From: Alphaproteobacteria bacterium
GTDB lineage: Bacteria > Pseudomonadota > Alphaproteobacteria > Rhodospirillales > Rhodospirillaceae
Reading direction: 5' to 3'
Length of the DNA stretch: 55,787 bases
Assembly: GCA_030835385.1 (NCBI GenBank)
Contig: JAURPI010000037.1
Coordinates: 1 to 55,787, forward strand
A program made the translations under genes and the position numbers. The first letter of the stretch is position 1. Each line of letters starts with the position of its first letter. Below, piece by piece: positions 1 to 8,425 of the stretch. Below the pieces are notes generated by a model, which searched no databases, had not been told where the DNA came from, and worked only from the letters and a program-made list of their open reading frames with translations.

Positions 1-1
1 A

Positions 2-1198
2 ACCGCCCTCACCCTCAATTCAAATGACCATGACGCTCACTTCGCAATCGCCAATGTGTATGCCGACAGGGGCCAATACGATAACGCCATCACGCACATC
101 AAAACGGCTATCAACATCAAGCCAGATTGGGCGCAGGCGTATATAAACCTGGGCAATTACCTCACGGGTATAGATTGTCACGATGAAGCATTGGTTTTTT
201 ATGATCGCGCGTTAGAGCTTGACGCGAACAATGTAAACGCGCGCGCAAATCGCGGCTTGACCCTGTTGACTTTGGGACGACTAGAAGAGGGTTGGAGTGA
301 CTACGCTGCCCGCGCCAAATCTGACGCTCCATTTTATGGCACCTTTGAAAACAACCTCCCGCAGTGGCAGGGCGAAGACCTCGCCAAAAAGAACGTCTTA
401 GTATTGGGTGAACAGGCGTTGGGAGAGGAAGTTCTGTTCGCCAGTTTTTTGCCAAATTTAGCGCCAACAGTGCAGAGCTGCACATTACTTTGCTCGACCA
501 AACTGAAAACCGTGTTCACTCGATCGTTTGCAGACGTCTCAAACTTGCATGTCACTGACAAGTTAGACGGTGGTGCAGACCTGATTGACTTAGACCTTCA
601 GCTCTCCCTTGTGGATTTAGGACGCGTGTTTCGCCCATCCATGTCCGCGTTTCCGGAGGCACATCCCTACCTGGTTTGGAACACTGACCTGCGCACTGCC
701 CTTAGGGCACACTTAGAAGACCAATATGGGGCAGACCAAAAATTTATCGGCATCTCATGGGCCAGCGCCAACCCTCTTATCGGCGGCATTAAGTCAATTC
801 CCCTCATAGAGTGGGCTCCTCTCCTATCCACCTCCGGGGTCACATTCGTGAATGTTCAATATGGTCAACCAGCTCAAGACATCGCCGCCTTGCCAGACAA
901 CCTCAGAAAAAAGATCGCATTGATCGATATGGTCGATCTAAATGGAGACCTTGACGAAACCTTATCGCTGCTAGCCGCTCTTGATCAGGTTATCACCTGT
1001 AGCAATACCACAGCCCATCTGGCAGGTGCCGTGGGGCTCTCGACGCGCGTCCTGGTGCCCAACGGGCGGGCCCGTATATGGTATTGGTTCAAAGAAGGGG
1101 CCAGCAGCCCATGGTACAAAGACACCCGTTTGGTGCGAAAAAGCGTGAATGACGGCTGGGATAAAGTTATGGGTCAAATAGCATCTGGTGACCAATAG
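2..1198 (+). CDS. TPR protein with GT9-like glycosyltransferase domain (5' end outside window)
   Basis: The reading frame is open to the window edge, so the true start lies upstream; a GTG at 56 is only an internal candidate. The first ~105 visible residues form tetratricopeptide repeats (for example AYINLGNYL and ALVFYDRALELD). The C-terminal ~250 residues resemble the GT-B fold domain of the GT9-like family that often follows TPRs, including FIGISWAS, the nucleotide-sugar-site-like CSNTTAHLAGAVG near the end, and SPWYKDTRLV. The protein is paralogous to the gene at 6354-8291, with the same order of motifs. It is probably a cytoplasmic glycosyltransferase or a catalytically altered relative; donor and acceptor are unknown. 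It lies just upstream of a secreted Ser/Thr-rich protein and the type II secretion operon, which suggests a functional link (inference). Confidence 0.85.
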   Translation, partial: TALTLNSNDHDAHFAIANVYADRGQYDNAITHIKTAINIKPDWAQAYINLGNYLTGIDCHDEALVFYDRALELDANNVNARANRGLTLLTLGRLEEGWSDYAARAKSDAPFYGTFENNLPQWQGEDLAKKNVLVLGEQALGEEVLFASFLPNLAPTVQSCTLLCSTKLKTVFTRSFADVSNLHVTDKLDGGADLIDLDLQLSLVDLGRVFRPSMSAFPEAHPYLVWNTDLRTALRAHLEDQYGADQKFIGISWASANPLIGGIKSIPLIEWAPLLSTSGVTFVNVQYGQPAQDIAALPDNLRKKIALIDMVDLNGDLDETLSLLAALDQVITCSNTTAHLAGAVGLSTRVLVPNGRARIWYWFKEGASSPWYKDTRLVRKSVNDGWDKVMGQIASGDQ

Positions 1199-1341
1199 CC
1201 CCGCATTTGTGGGTATAAAGCCCGGGTGCCAGAACCAGCGCCTCACATATGCCGCTCTTAGTACGGTTCTTCAATCATCTCCGCATGATCTGCCGAAGCG
1301 AGAAGTGTTGCAAAAACAGCACACTACAACAACCTTACCGC

Positions 1342-1371
1342 TTGACTTTGGCCCCGTGAAACGGTGATATG
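1342..1371 (+). promoter_or_regulatory. candidate sigma-70 promoter of the secreted protein gene
   Basis: TTGACT at 1342-1347 is followed after 17-18 bases by TGATAT/GATATG (1365-1371), a weak -10. It sits about 90 bases upstream of the start codon at 1458, in the only intergenic stretch preceding that gene. Visual match only; a transcription start has not been shown. Confidence 0.35.
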
Positions 1372-1390
1372 CAACTGCGCTGACGGGCGC

Positions 1391-1408
1391 ACGCGTATGC
1401 ATGCGCGT
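1391..1408. promoter_or_regulatory. 18-bp near-perfect palindrome in the leader of the secreted protein gene
   Basis: ACGCGTATGCATGCGCGT is self-complementary except for one T/G position pair. It lies between the candidate promoter and the start codon at 1458. It could be an operator for a dimeric regulator or, less likely given the lack of a loop, an RNA hairpin. No known binding-site family was recognised. Confidence 0.4.
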
Positions 1409-1457
1409 AACCTTGTTTTAAATCAGATATCTGGAAACTTAAGGGGATCCTTTAGTT

Positions 1458-2906
1458 ATGAAACGACAAACTCTTCAAATCGGTAGTGCGCTGTTGGCAA
1501 CAACTGCCCTATCGTCCACTGCGATTGCTGGTAGCGTCACTGCTGCAAGCGACACAGCCCAACAAGCGGCTTCAAGTCTTACACCTATATCCCTGTCCGC
1601 ACAGGTTTTTGGTGGTCTCACACCAGAAGCTATTTCACTTGGACCGGCTACATGGAACTTTGATCTGACCAATTCGTTGACCTCGAAGTTCACTCTTGAA
1701 CTTCGTAGTTCGAATTCAGATTTCGTGACAACAGGTGGTACTGTCGAAATTTACTCTGAGTCCGGCACAACACTTCAGGCTGCTACGACATTCACTGGAT
1801 GTACTGTACAAACCTTGACCGATCGTATCCTGGTTCAGGATTGCTTGGACATTAGCAGTAACTCCGGCGCTGGTATCGATGTACTGCAGATTTCAGGCAT
1901 TATCTTCGATGAAGCCAATGGTCTTGCCACAGTAGGCACATCAATCGCTCTTAGCGGTGCAGTGCTTGGTGACGGTTCTGCAGGAACCTTTGAAACGATA
2001 ACAAGCGCAAATGTGGTCACCTCAGTCAACTCCTTGTCTGGATCTCACCGGCAAGGTACCGCAGGTACTATTAGCAACACTTCTACCCCTGCTTTCTCGA
2101 CATTGGCTGCAGGTGCAGTAACTCTGAACCTCGGTTCAGTCGCGCTGTCCGCTGGCACCAGTGTACGGGGCACTGATTTAGCAACCGCAATTACTGGTAG
2201 CGTTACCAACATTGTGTCTGCGCTTGAACTAACTGTTGAGCATGGTGTGTTAACTGATGTTGCTACTTCGAACCTGGTATTGACACCTGGAGCAGGTGCA
2301 GTTAGTGCAACTCAGACGTTCGTACCGACTACAACAGCTGGCAACACGGCATCCTTTGATGTCGACGTCAGTGGGTCATCGCCGCTTGGATCCTACGATA
2401 TTGTCGTTAACTTCGACAATTCGGATGCCATCTCTGCATGGCCGGCCGGTACGTTAACAGTGGCCTACAGTGTTGGAGATGCGGTGAACCGCGCCGCCAT
2501 TGCCAACTCCACTGGTGGACTGGCTTCATTGACCCGGGGCGGAATGTCCGCGGCAATCAATACGGCTCAGTCCTCCACAGGCGCTGGAACAACGTTTAAC
2601 TCGTTGGTCCGGATCGTGAACAACGGCACCGTCGCTGGTACTGCAGTGATCGTCGTTACTAACGATGCAGACGGCTCCACACTGGGTACATACACAACAG
2701 CGACAATTGAACCGGGAGCAACCTTGCAGGTTGATATTCCGGAAATTGAAGCTGGTGCTAGTATCACACCAGACGGTGGCCAGTATGGATTGGCAGTCAG
2801 TGGCGCATTCACTGGTTACATCCAGCACCTGATGTTCAACACAGCAACTGAATCGCTGGTTGATCTTTCAGGCTTCCGTCTCGGAACTGGTACAAACACA
2901 CCGTAA
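1458..2906 (+). CDS. secreted Ser/Thr-rich protein of unknown function (possible surface layer or T2SS substrate)
   Basis: The 482-residue product has a clear Sec signal peptide: positively charged MKR, a hydrophobic core, and cleavage after about residue 24 (STAIA-G). The mature part is dominated by Thr, Ser, Ala, Gly and Val. It has only two Cys, about 13 residues apart near residue 120-135, and almost no Lys after residue 2, a composition usual for extracellular beta-rich proteins. I recognise no domain. AAGGGG at 1441-1446 serves as ribosome-binding site. The gene stands alone with a 259-base leader and a strong terminator, which suggests independent and perhaps high expression. It is flanked by a TPR glycosyltransferase gene and the gspF-D operon. 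A natural guess is that it is the exported cargo or a glycosylated surface protein, but nothing in the sequence proves this. Confidence 0.85.
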   Translation: MKRQTLQIGSALLATTALSSTAIAGSVTAASDTAQQAASSLTPISLSAQVFGGLTPEAISLGPATWNFDLTNSLTSKFTLELRSSNSDFVTTGGTVEIYSESGTTLQAATTFTGCTVQTLTDRILVQDCLDISSNSGAGIDVLQISGIIFDEANGLATVGTSIALSGAVLGDGSAGTFETITSANVVTSVNSLSGSHRQGTAGTISNTSTPAFSTLAAGAVTLNLGSVALSAGTSVRGTDLATAITGSVTNIVSALELTVEHGVLTDVATSNLVLTPGAGAVSATQTFVPTTTAGNTASFDVDVSGSSPLGSYDIVVNFDNSDAISAWPAGTLTVAYSVGDAVNRAAIANSTGGLASLTRGGMSAAINTAQSSTGAGTTFNSLVRIVNNGTVAGTAVIVVTNDADGSTLGTYTTATIEPGATLQVDIPEIEAGASITPDGGQYGLAVSGAFTGYIQHLMFNTATESLVDLSGFRLGTGTNTP

Positions 2907-2943
2907 GCTGGTTGAAAATTTCAGCTTCTTTCGAAGCTGTACG

Positions 2944-2975
2944 AAAGGGGAGGGTTTTTACCCTCCCCTTTTTTT
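2944..2975 (+). terminator. intrinsic terminator after the secreted protein gene
   Basis: A 10-bp perfect stem (AAGGGGAGGG at 2945-2954 with CCCTCCCCTT at 2961-2970) encloses a 6-base loop and runs into a T tract ending at 2975. It lies 38 bases after the stop codon and separates this gene from the gsp operon. Confidence 0.95.
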
Positions 2976-3138
2976 GCCTACGTTATGCTGCTCCCGACTA
3001 TTTATCTGTCCTTGTACAAGGTTAAGTCCGACTGGCAGAATGCAAACTCACGGCCCCGTTCTACATGACATTCGCTTAACTTCCGCTCTCAGCCCCAATT
3101 AGGTTAAAACACCGCTTAAGCCTGTTAGGAGACGAGAC

Positions 3139-4350
3139 ATGTCAGCGTTTGACTATGAGGCAATAGACCACGCGGGCAAGCCTCTCATCGGCCAGGTCAC
3201 GGCAGAGTCCGAGCGAGATGCTATTCGGTTGCTAGCAGCTAAGGGCCTCACGCCTGTTTCCATTGACTCACCCAAACAAGAGCGCACAACCAGCCAAATA
3301 TTTGATTTTCAACGGCCGCCCTCTGCTCAAGATTACATCCTTACGGTGAAACAACTGGCCATTCTGCTCAACGCCGGAGTTCCTCTTATCGCTGCGGTTG
3401 AAACATTGAAATCACAAGGTCTGCACCCTGCTCTCTCCAAAGCTTTCGACGGAATGTCGAGATCATTACGTTCCGGCGCTGCATTCTCATCCGCATTTGC
3501 AAACAATCTTCCTGCTCTTCCTCCGTATGCATTCCAACTCAGTGCAGCCGGTGAATCGATCGGCGAGCTTGGGCCAGCTTTAGCCGACACAGCCAAGCAA
3601 ATGGAATATGAGCACCGGGTACAGCAAGACATCAAAAATGCTCTTACCTACCCCGCTATTCTAGTCTCTACCGGATTAAGTGCCGTTCTGTTTATTTTTC
3701 TAGTCGTTGTCCCACGGTTTTCCGCGATGCTCGCATCGTCAAAAGAGCCGTTGCCCTTCATTTCAGAAGTCGTACTTTCAACCGGGATGTTTCTAAGCGG
3801 GAACAGCACACTTGTTTTTATCTTTCTGGCAATGACTGTAATCACCCTTATTTGGTTGTTTAAGCAACAATCAACTAAAGATGCTGCGCGGCAGGCCATA
3901 GCGTCCGCCCCCCTGATAGGGTCATGGTTAAGAGAGGCGGAATTGGCAAAATGGTCATCCATGCTTAGTACAATGTTGCGGCACGGTGTCGATCTGATTA
4001 AGGCGTTAGATTTTGCAAGAGGAACAGTCGGCATCAAGTCAATTCACACCCGTATGGAACAGGTCAGCAAATTAGTCCGAGGAGGAAAGTCGCTATCGAT
4101 CGCAATGAGAGAGCAAGAGACATTCTCAGACACCGCCCTAAGCTTAGTTCAGGTTGGTGAAGAATCCGGTGAACTGGCGAACATGCTGGGGTCTCTCGCT
4201 ACTCTTTACGAAGAGTCAGGGCGACAACGAATGAAGCGATTCCTTCTAATCCTTGAACCGGCAGCTATCATACTGATTGGAATCGTGATCGGTGGTATCG
4301 TAACAGCCATTATGCTAGCCATTACAAGCGTTAATCAGGTCTCCCTTTAG
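3139..4350 (+). CDS. gspF: type II secretion inner-membrane platform protein GspF
   Basis: GspF is the polytopic platform protein that couples the assembly ATPase GspE to pseudopilus growth. The 403 residues match the family length and show the usual order: N-terminal FDYEAID...GQVTAES segment, a first cytoplasmic T2SSF domain (about 60-185), transmembrane helices near 170-190 and 215-235, a second T2SSF domain, and a C-terminal helix near 370-395 (ILEPAAIILIGIVIGG). TAGGAGA a few bases upstream supports the ATG at 3139. It is the first gene of the operon; gspE, which usually precedes it, is absent from this window. Confidence 0.95.
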   Translation: MSAFDYEAIDHAGKPLIGQVTAESERDAIRLLAAKGLTPVSIDSPKQERTTSQIFDFQRPPSAQDYILTVKQLAILLNAGVPLIAAVETLKSQGLHPALSKAFDGMSRSLRSGAAFSSAFANNLPALPPYAFQLSAAGESIGELGPALADTAKQMEYEHRVQQDIKNALTYPAILVSTGLSAVLFIFLVVVPRFSAMLASSKEPLPFISEVVLSTGMFLSGNSTLVFIFLAMTVITLIWLFKQQSTKDAARQAIASAPLIGSWLREAELAKWSSMLSTMLRHGVDLIKALDFARGTVGIKSIHTRMEQVSKLVRGGKSLSIAMREQETFSDTALSLVQVGEESGELANMLGSLATLYEESGRQRMKRFLLILEPAAIILIGIVIGGIVTAIMLAITSVNQVSL

Positions 4351-4360
4351 GAAGTATGCT

Positions 4361-4822
4361 ATGCGCCTGAAAAAAAACAACGACAATAAAGACTCTCATC
4401 GCGAGAGTGGGTTTACTTTGCTGGAGATGCTTGTCGTACTCGTCATTATTGGACTTGTCGCTAGCCTGGTCGGTCCACAGCTACTTGGCCGAGTGGATAG
4501 TTCAAGAGTGACAGCTGCTGATACCCAAATCCGTATGCTAAAAGGCGCCCTTGATACGCTCAGGCTTGATGTTGGCCGCTATCCGACAGCTGAAGAAGGA
4601 CTCATGCTTCTCATGAACGCCCCTTCCGACGAGCAAACTCGAAGAAAATGGCAAGGCCCTTATCTAGCAGAAAGCGTTCCACTAGACCCATGGGGTAATG
4701 CCTACCAATACAAACCAAAAAACACGACCAGCGTCGTGCTTTTTAGTTTTGGCGCAGATGGCAAAGCCGACGGCGAAGGGATTAATGCAGATGTGGGTAT
4801 ATTGGACACCAACTCACAGTAA
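4361..4822 (+). CDS. gspG: major pseudopilin GspG
   Basis: GspG is the main subunit of the type II secretion pseudopilus. The 153-residue protein has the class III prepilin signature ESGFTLLEMLVVLVIIGL near residue 16-35: cleavage after Gly, Phe at +1, Glu at +5, then a hydrophobic helix. The conserved body follows (LDVGRYPTAEEGL..L, PLDPWGNAYQY, and a calcium-site-like FGADGKADGEG). It begins 10 bases after gspF. A prepilin peptidase (GspO) is needed for its processing but is not encoded in this window. Confidence 0.96.
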   Translation: MRLKKNNDNKDSHRESGFTLLEMLVVLVIIGLVASLVGPQLLGRVDSSRVTAADTQIRMLKGALDTLRLDVGRYPTAEEGLMLLMNAPSDEQTRRKWQGPYLAESVPLDPWGNAYQYKPKNTTSVVLFSFGADGKADGEGINADVGILDTNSQ

Positions 4823-5300
4823 ACTGACCGTTCAAACAGCCGGCTTCACTCTTCTCGAGGTGCTCGTGGTGGTCTTCATCATGGGTCTGACTGCTTCTGT
4901 CATTGCCCCAAATTTTCCTGGGCTTTTTGACCGCCTCAGATTCGCAAATCAAAAAGAAACGTTGTTCCGACAGATTAATACTTTGCCCTACTCGGCATAT
5001 GGTGCAAGCCAGGACTTAGTTCTTGGCGACGATCTGTCACTTTCTGCTGCAATATCTCATGATGATAGGAAATACAAACAGTCATTAGACTTAGCTGACC
5101 TTGATATTGAAACACCCTTTCGAGCTGCTAGCCTGAAACAGGCAGAATTGGATATACCCGACGGATGGGAGATACGCATTCCCCAACCGATTTTTTATCG
5201 CGCCTCTGGGTTCTGCACAGGCGGACAAATACAAATCTTTGTTGGCTCGATGGCATATGAATTTGGACTATCACCCCCGTATTGCCAGATCAACCAATGA
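4791..5300 (+). CDS. gspH: minor pseudopilin GspH
   Basis: The gene encodes a pseudopilin with the N-methylation motif AGFTLLEVLVVVFIMGLTAS about 16 residues from the chosen start, followed by a variable globular part. The start is ambiguous: ATG at 4791 (GAAGGG at 4775-4780 lies 10 bases upstream) is preferred over ATG at 4785 and CTG at 4824. All but the CTG overlap the end of gspG. By position between gspG and gspI it is assigned as GspH, which is thought to sit near the pseudopilus tip. It overlaps gspI by ATGA. Confidence 0.85.
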   Translation: MWVYWTPTHSKLTVQTAGFTLLEVLVVVFIMGLTASVIAPNFPGLFDRLRFANQKETLFRQINTLPYSAYGASQDLVLGDDLSLSAAISHDDRKYKQSLDLADLDIETPFRAASLKQAELDIPDGWEIRIPQPIFYRASGFCTGGQIQIFVGSMAYEFGLSPPYCQINQ

Positions 5301-5743
5301 CTACACGATCACATAGACAATCAGAACAGGGTTTCACCTTGATTGAAGCCATAGTCTCAATGGTCATAATCGGCACCGCGGCTCTTCCGATCATGCTTCT
5401 CATTAGTCAATCCCTGGACCAATTAACAAGAGTCGCTGAGGCAAATGCGCGTGCCGCTGCAATAGAGTCAGCACTCGCAATCATAGATCCCGTAAATCCA
5501 GCGTTGACACCATCCGGTGAAATCGACATGGGTGACGTATCATTTACGTGGGATAGCGAAGTTCTCGTACCACCCAATGAAACGGTCCAGCCAGGCACTG
5601 GGTTAGTAGGCTTCTTTGTAAGCTTCCACAGCGTAGAAGTAGAGTTCATCAAGGAAAGTTTGCCTTGGTTTTCCTTTTCTACACGGAAAGTGGGCTACAC
5701 CAAGATTCAAACGGGCAATCCGTTTGGAGCTATCAGCCAATGA
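5297..5743 (+). CDS. gspI: minor pseudopilin GspI
   Basis: A short prepilin of 148 residues. QGFTLIEAIVSMVIIGTAAL follows a 12-residue leader, matching the GspI/PulI pattern of Gly at -1 and Glu at +5. The helix continues into a small domain typical in length for GspI. Its ATG shares bases with the gspH stop (ATGA at 5297-5300), so translation is probably coupled. GspI nucleates the GspI-J-K tip complex in characterised systems. Confidence 0.88.
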   Translation: MTTRSHRQSEQGFTLIEAIVSMVIIGTAALPIMLLISQSLDQLTRVAEANARAAAIESALAIIDPVNPALTPSGEIDMGDVSFTWDSEVLVPPNETVQPGTGLVGFFVSFHSVEVEFIKESLPWFSFSTRKVGYTKIQTGNPFGAISQ

Positions 5744-6357
5744 GGATAGCTTGCAGCTCAAGCCAAAAGGGCTTCACTTTACTTGAAGTCATAGTAGTCC
5801 TGCTAATATCAAGCCTTATTGCTGCAATACTATTCCAGGGGCTGTCGCTGGTTCTAGATATACGCTATCGCGTAATCAATACACTAACTCGGATTGAGAC
5901 GATTGGTCTTCAGTCCAGCATTATGACCAGCCCACTTCGGAGTATGATCCCAGATCACACTGATGAGCCTGGCGTTTTTGCTGGCGATGCAAAACGACTC
6001 AAAGGCCTGACATTGAGTCCTTTGCATGGCACAAGCGGTGCCCCAACTGCCTTTGCGATGGAACTAGGTTACAATCTTACCGACGACGAAACCGTACTAA
6101 CTTACTATGAAATGGGCTACGATTCCGTCATTTTGGCCAGCTGGACTGGCAATATCGGGAACTTTTCTTATCGTGGCCGAACTGGCGATTGGGAAACTAG
6201 TTGGCCGCCAAGGAATGCAGATAAACCACTTCAAGTGCCACGTACAGTTCGCTTAGATACGGGTATGAATCAAAATCCAGTACAAATCACTCGGGTTATG
6301 GGTCCCCATAACCGAGCGATACGCACTCAAGACCTACCCTTTGGCACTAGCCAGTGA
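5740..6357 (+). CDS. gspJ: minor pseudopilin GspJ
   Basis: The 205-residue product starts MRIACSSSQKGFTLLEVIV, a canonical prepilin leader and N-terminal helix. A globular domain of the size expected for GspJ follows. The ATG at 5740 overlaps the gspI stop (ATGA), and its own stop overlaps the GTG start of the next gene at 6354 (GTGA). Part of the pseudopilus tip complex by family knowledge. Confidence 0.88.
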   Translation: MRIACSSSQKGFTLLEVIVVLLISSLIAAILFQGLSLVLDIRYRVINTLTRIETIGLQSSIMTSPLRSMIPDHTDEPGVFAGDAKRLKGLTLSPLHGTSGAPTAFAMELGYNLTDDETVLTYYEMGYDSVILASWTGNIGNFSYRGRTGDWETSWPPRNADKPLQVPRTVRLDTGMNQNPVQITRVMGPHNRAIRTQDLPFGTSQ

Positions 6358-8291
6358 CGGAGTCGAGACAATTTGACGAAGCGCTATTCCGGCAAGCACT
6401 TCAGCACTTTGACAGCGGTAATTACATCGATTTTGATCGCCTATGCAATTCCCTACTGAAGAACGATCCAAACCACCCCCTGCTAAACCATTTGCATGCC
6501 CTTTCCTGCCGTAGTCTGGGAAGACTCCAGGACGCTGAAGAATCTATTTTGCGCGCTTTAACTCGGTCGGTAGACCATCCGGCAATTCTAAATAGTTATG
6601 GCCTCATCCTACTGGATCTAGGTAAAGCTCAAAAAGCTATCAGCATCCTGACTAAAGCGTTGAAGATTGATCCAAGCTCGGCTGCTATAAACGCAAATAT
6701 GGGGCACGCGCAGCGTGCTTCAAACCTTCTTCCCGAATCTGAAGCCAGCTATCGAGAAGCTCTACGCCTTGATCCCACCTGTGCGGATGCACTGATCCAA
6801 CTCGCTCTACTTCTGAGGAATGAAAACCGTCTAGTGGAATTGGGGCACTCTTTATCACCACCAACCGGGAAATTTCATAACGACCCAGGTTTGGCGATGG
6901 TTCAGGGTCTTATTGCGCTTGACCAAGATATGCTAGCGGACTCGGAAGCTGCATTCCGGCACGCTCTAAAACGGCTACCTCAATCTGCGATACTATGGAA
7001 CAACTTGGGACTAGCATTATCAAAGCAGGGAAAACAAGAAGACGCACGAAAAGCTTATGAAACATCTATACATATTGATCCGAACCTTTTTGAGGCAAGG
7101 TTAAACGTTACTGACTTAATGAAATATGATTCTCCCGCAATCGCGCGAGAATATTTAATTGATGTGATTGAGACACAACCGAACAATGAGGCCGCCCATG
7201 ATTTATTGGGTTTCACCTGGTTTATGGATAAAGATTTCGACCGTGCGATTAACTATTTTACTCAAGCACTATCTATAAACAGTAGTTTCGAGCAAGCTGC
7301 CGCTCACAGAGCCGGCGCGCATTTTCTGAAAGGAGATTTATCATCTGCTTGGCCAGACTATAACCGTAAGTATGGAAAAAACGGGTTAAGCAGCAGCCCG
7401 GCCTCAGAAGATCGCCCCTTGTGGAATTTAAAGATACCTTCAGAGGACCCGGTACTAATTTGGACCAACGAAGGCCCTGGAGATGAGATTCTTCAGCTTG
7501 GTTTTATCTCAGACATACGTAGTCACCTACATAAACTTATTATTGCAACTAGTGACCGTATAGTACCAATTGCTTCGCGCTCATTCCCTGAGGCTATGTG
7601 CATTGATGTGGAGAGCCTTCGACAAGATAGTGTGGAAATTCCACAGCTCACAACCCAATGCCCAGCTATGCAGGTCGCTCCACTTTTGTGGAAGTCCACC
7701 CATGACTGTCCACAACGCAAACCATACCTAATCGCGAACGAAGGTGAGGCACTTGGCCTTCGCAAAAAATATCAAAAGCATAGTAAAGGGAACCTACTCG
7801 TTGGAATTTCCTGGCGAAGTACAAATGCTAAGTTCGGCTCTAGAAAGTCTCTAGATTTAGCTGATTTAATTCCTGTACTAGAAATCCCTGACGTTACTTT
7901 TATCAACCTACAGTATGGAGATACCAAAGCGGAAATCTCTGCGCTTCCTGCTGAGATTCGACAGAAGATAATTTGTGACGAAAAAATTGATTCTCTCGCC
8001 GACATAGATTTGTTTACAAGCCAAGTGCGTGCTTTAGACCTCGTGATTACCACCAGCAACACAACGGCTCATATTGCAGGTGCCCTAGGGTGTAAAACCT
8101 GGACACTTGTTCCCCGCGTCGGTCCAGGTTGGCTGTGGTACTGGTTCGACAATCGACTGGATAGCCCATGGTACTCTGAAATGCGCCTTTATAGACAGTG
8201 CCCAGATGACGGATGGGCAAAGCCACTCTCTGAAATACGAAAACACCTTTCAGTCTTTATTAAGGAATTCCAAAGCCTTACAGGGAATTAA
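6354..8291 (+). CDS. TPR-GT9-like glycosyltransferase embedded in the T2SS operon
   Basis: The 645-residue protein has about 350 residues of tetratricopeptide repeats (AEESILRAL, ILNSYGLILLDLGKAQKAI, WNNLGLALSKQGKQEDA). A C-terminal GT-B-like domain follows, with LLVGISWRS, VTFINLQYG, TTSNTTAHIAGALG and SPWYSEMRLYRQ. The C-terminal part aligns motif by motif with the protein encoded at 2-1198. It starts at a GTG overlapping the gspJ stop by 4 nt and is followed by gspK 134 bases later, so it belongs to the same transcript. TPR plus glycosyltransferase architecture recalls protein O-glycosyltransferases. Glycosylation of a pseudopilin or secreted cargo is inferred, not shown. No signal peptide is visible, so it should act in the cytoplasm. 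Confidence 0.88.
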   Translation: MTESRQFDEALFRQALQHFDSGNYIDFDRLCNSLLKNDPNHPLLNHLHALSCRSLGRLQDAEESILRALTRSVDHPAILNSYGLILLDLGKAQKAISILTKALKIDPSSAAINANMGHAQRASNLLPESEASYREALRLDPTCADALIQLALLLRNENRLVELGHSLSPPTGKFHNDPGLAMVQGLIALDQDMLADSEAAFRHALKRLPQSAILWNNLGLALSKQGKQEDARKAYETSIHIDPNLFEARLNVTDLMKYDSPAIAREYLIDVIETQPNNEAAHDLLGFTWFMDKDFDRAINYFTQALSINSSFEQAAAHRAGAHFLKGDLSSAWPDYNRKYGKNGLSSSPASEDRPLWNLKIPSEDPVLIWTNEGPGDEILQLGFISDIRSHLHKLIIATSDRIVPIASRSFPEAMCIDVESLRQDSVEIPQLTTQCPAMQVAPLLWKSTHDCPQRKPYLIANEGEALGLRKKYQKHSKGNLLVGISWRSTNAKFGSRKSLDLADLIPVLEIPDVTFINLQYGDTKAEISALPAEIRQKIICDEKIDSLADIDLFTSQVRALDLVITTSNTTAHIAGALGCKTWTLVPRVGPGWLWYWFDNRLDSPWYSEMRLYRQCPDDGWAKPLSEIRKHLSVFIKEFQSLTGN

Positions 8292-8425
8292 TTGGGGAAT
8301 TACAGAACAAGCATCTACTGTGTCTATTCAAGGTGCACTGTATACCTAGGCTGGGTCCTACGCTTATTCCTGTCTTGATGTTGCTCCTGATCGTGAAACG
8401 TTTCTTTGGCGACGGAACATAAATC

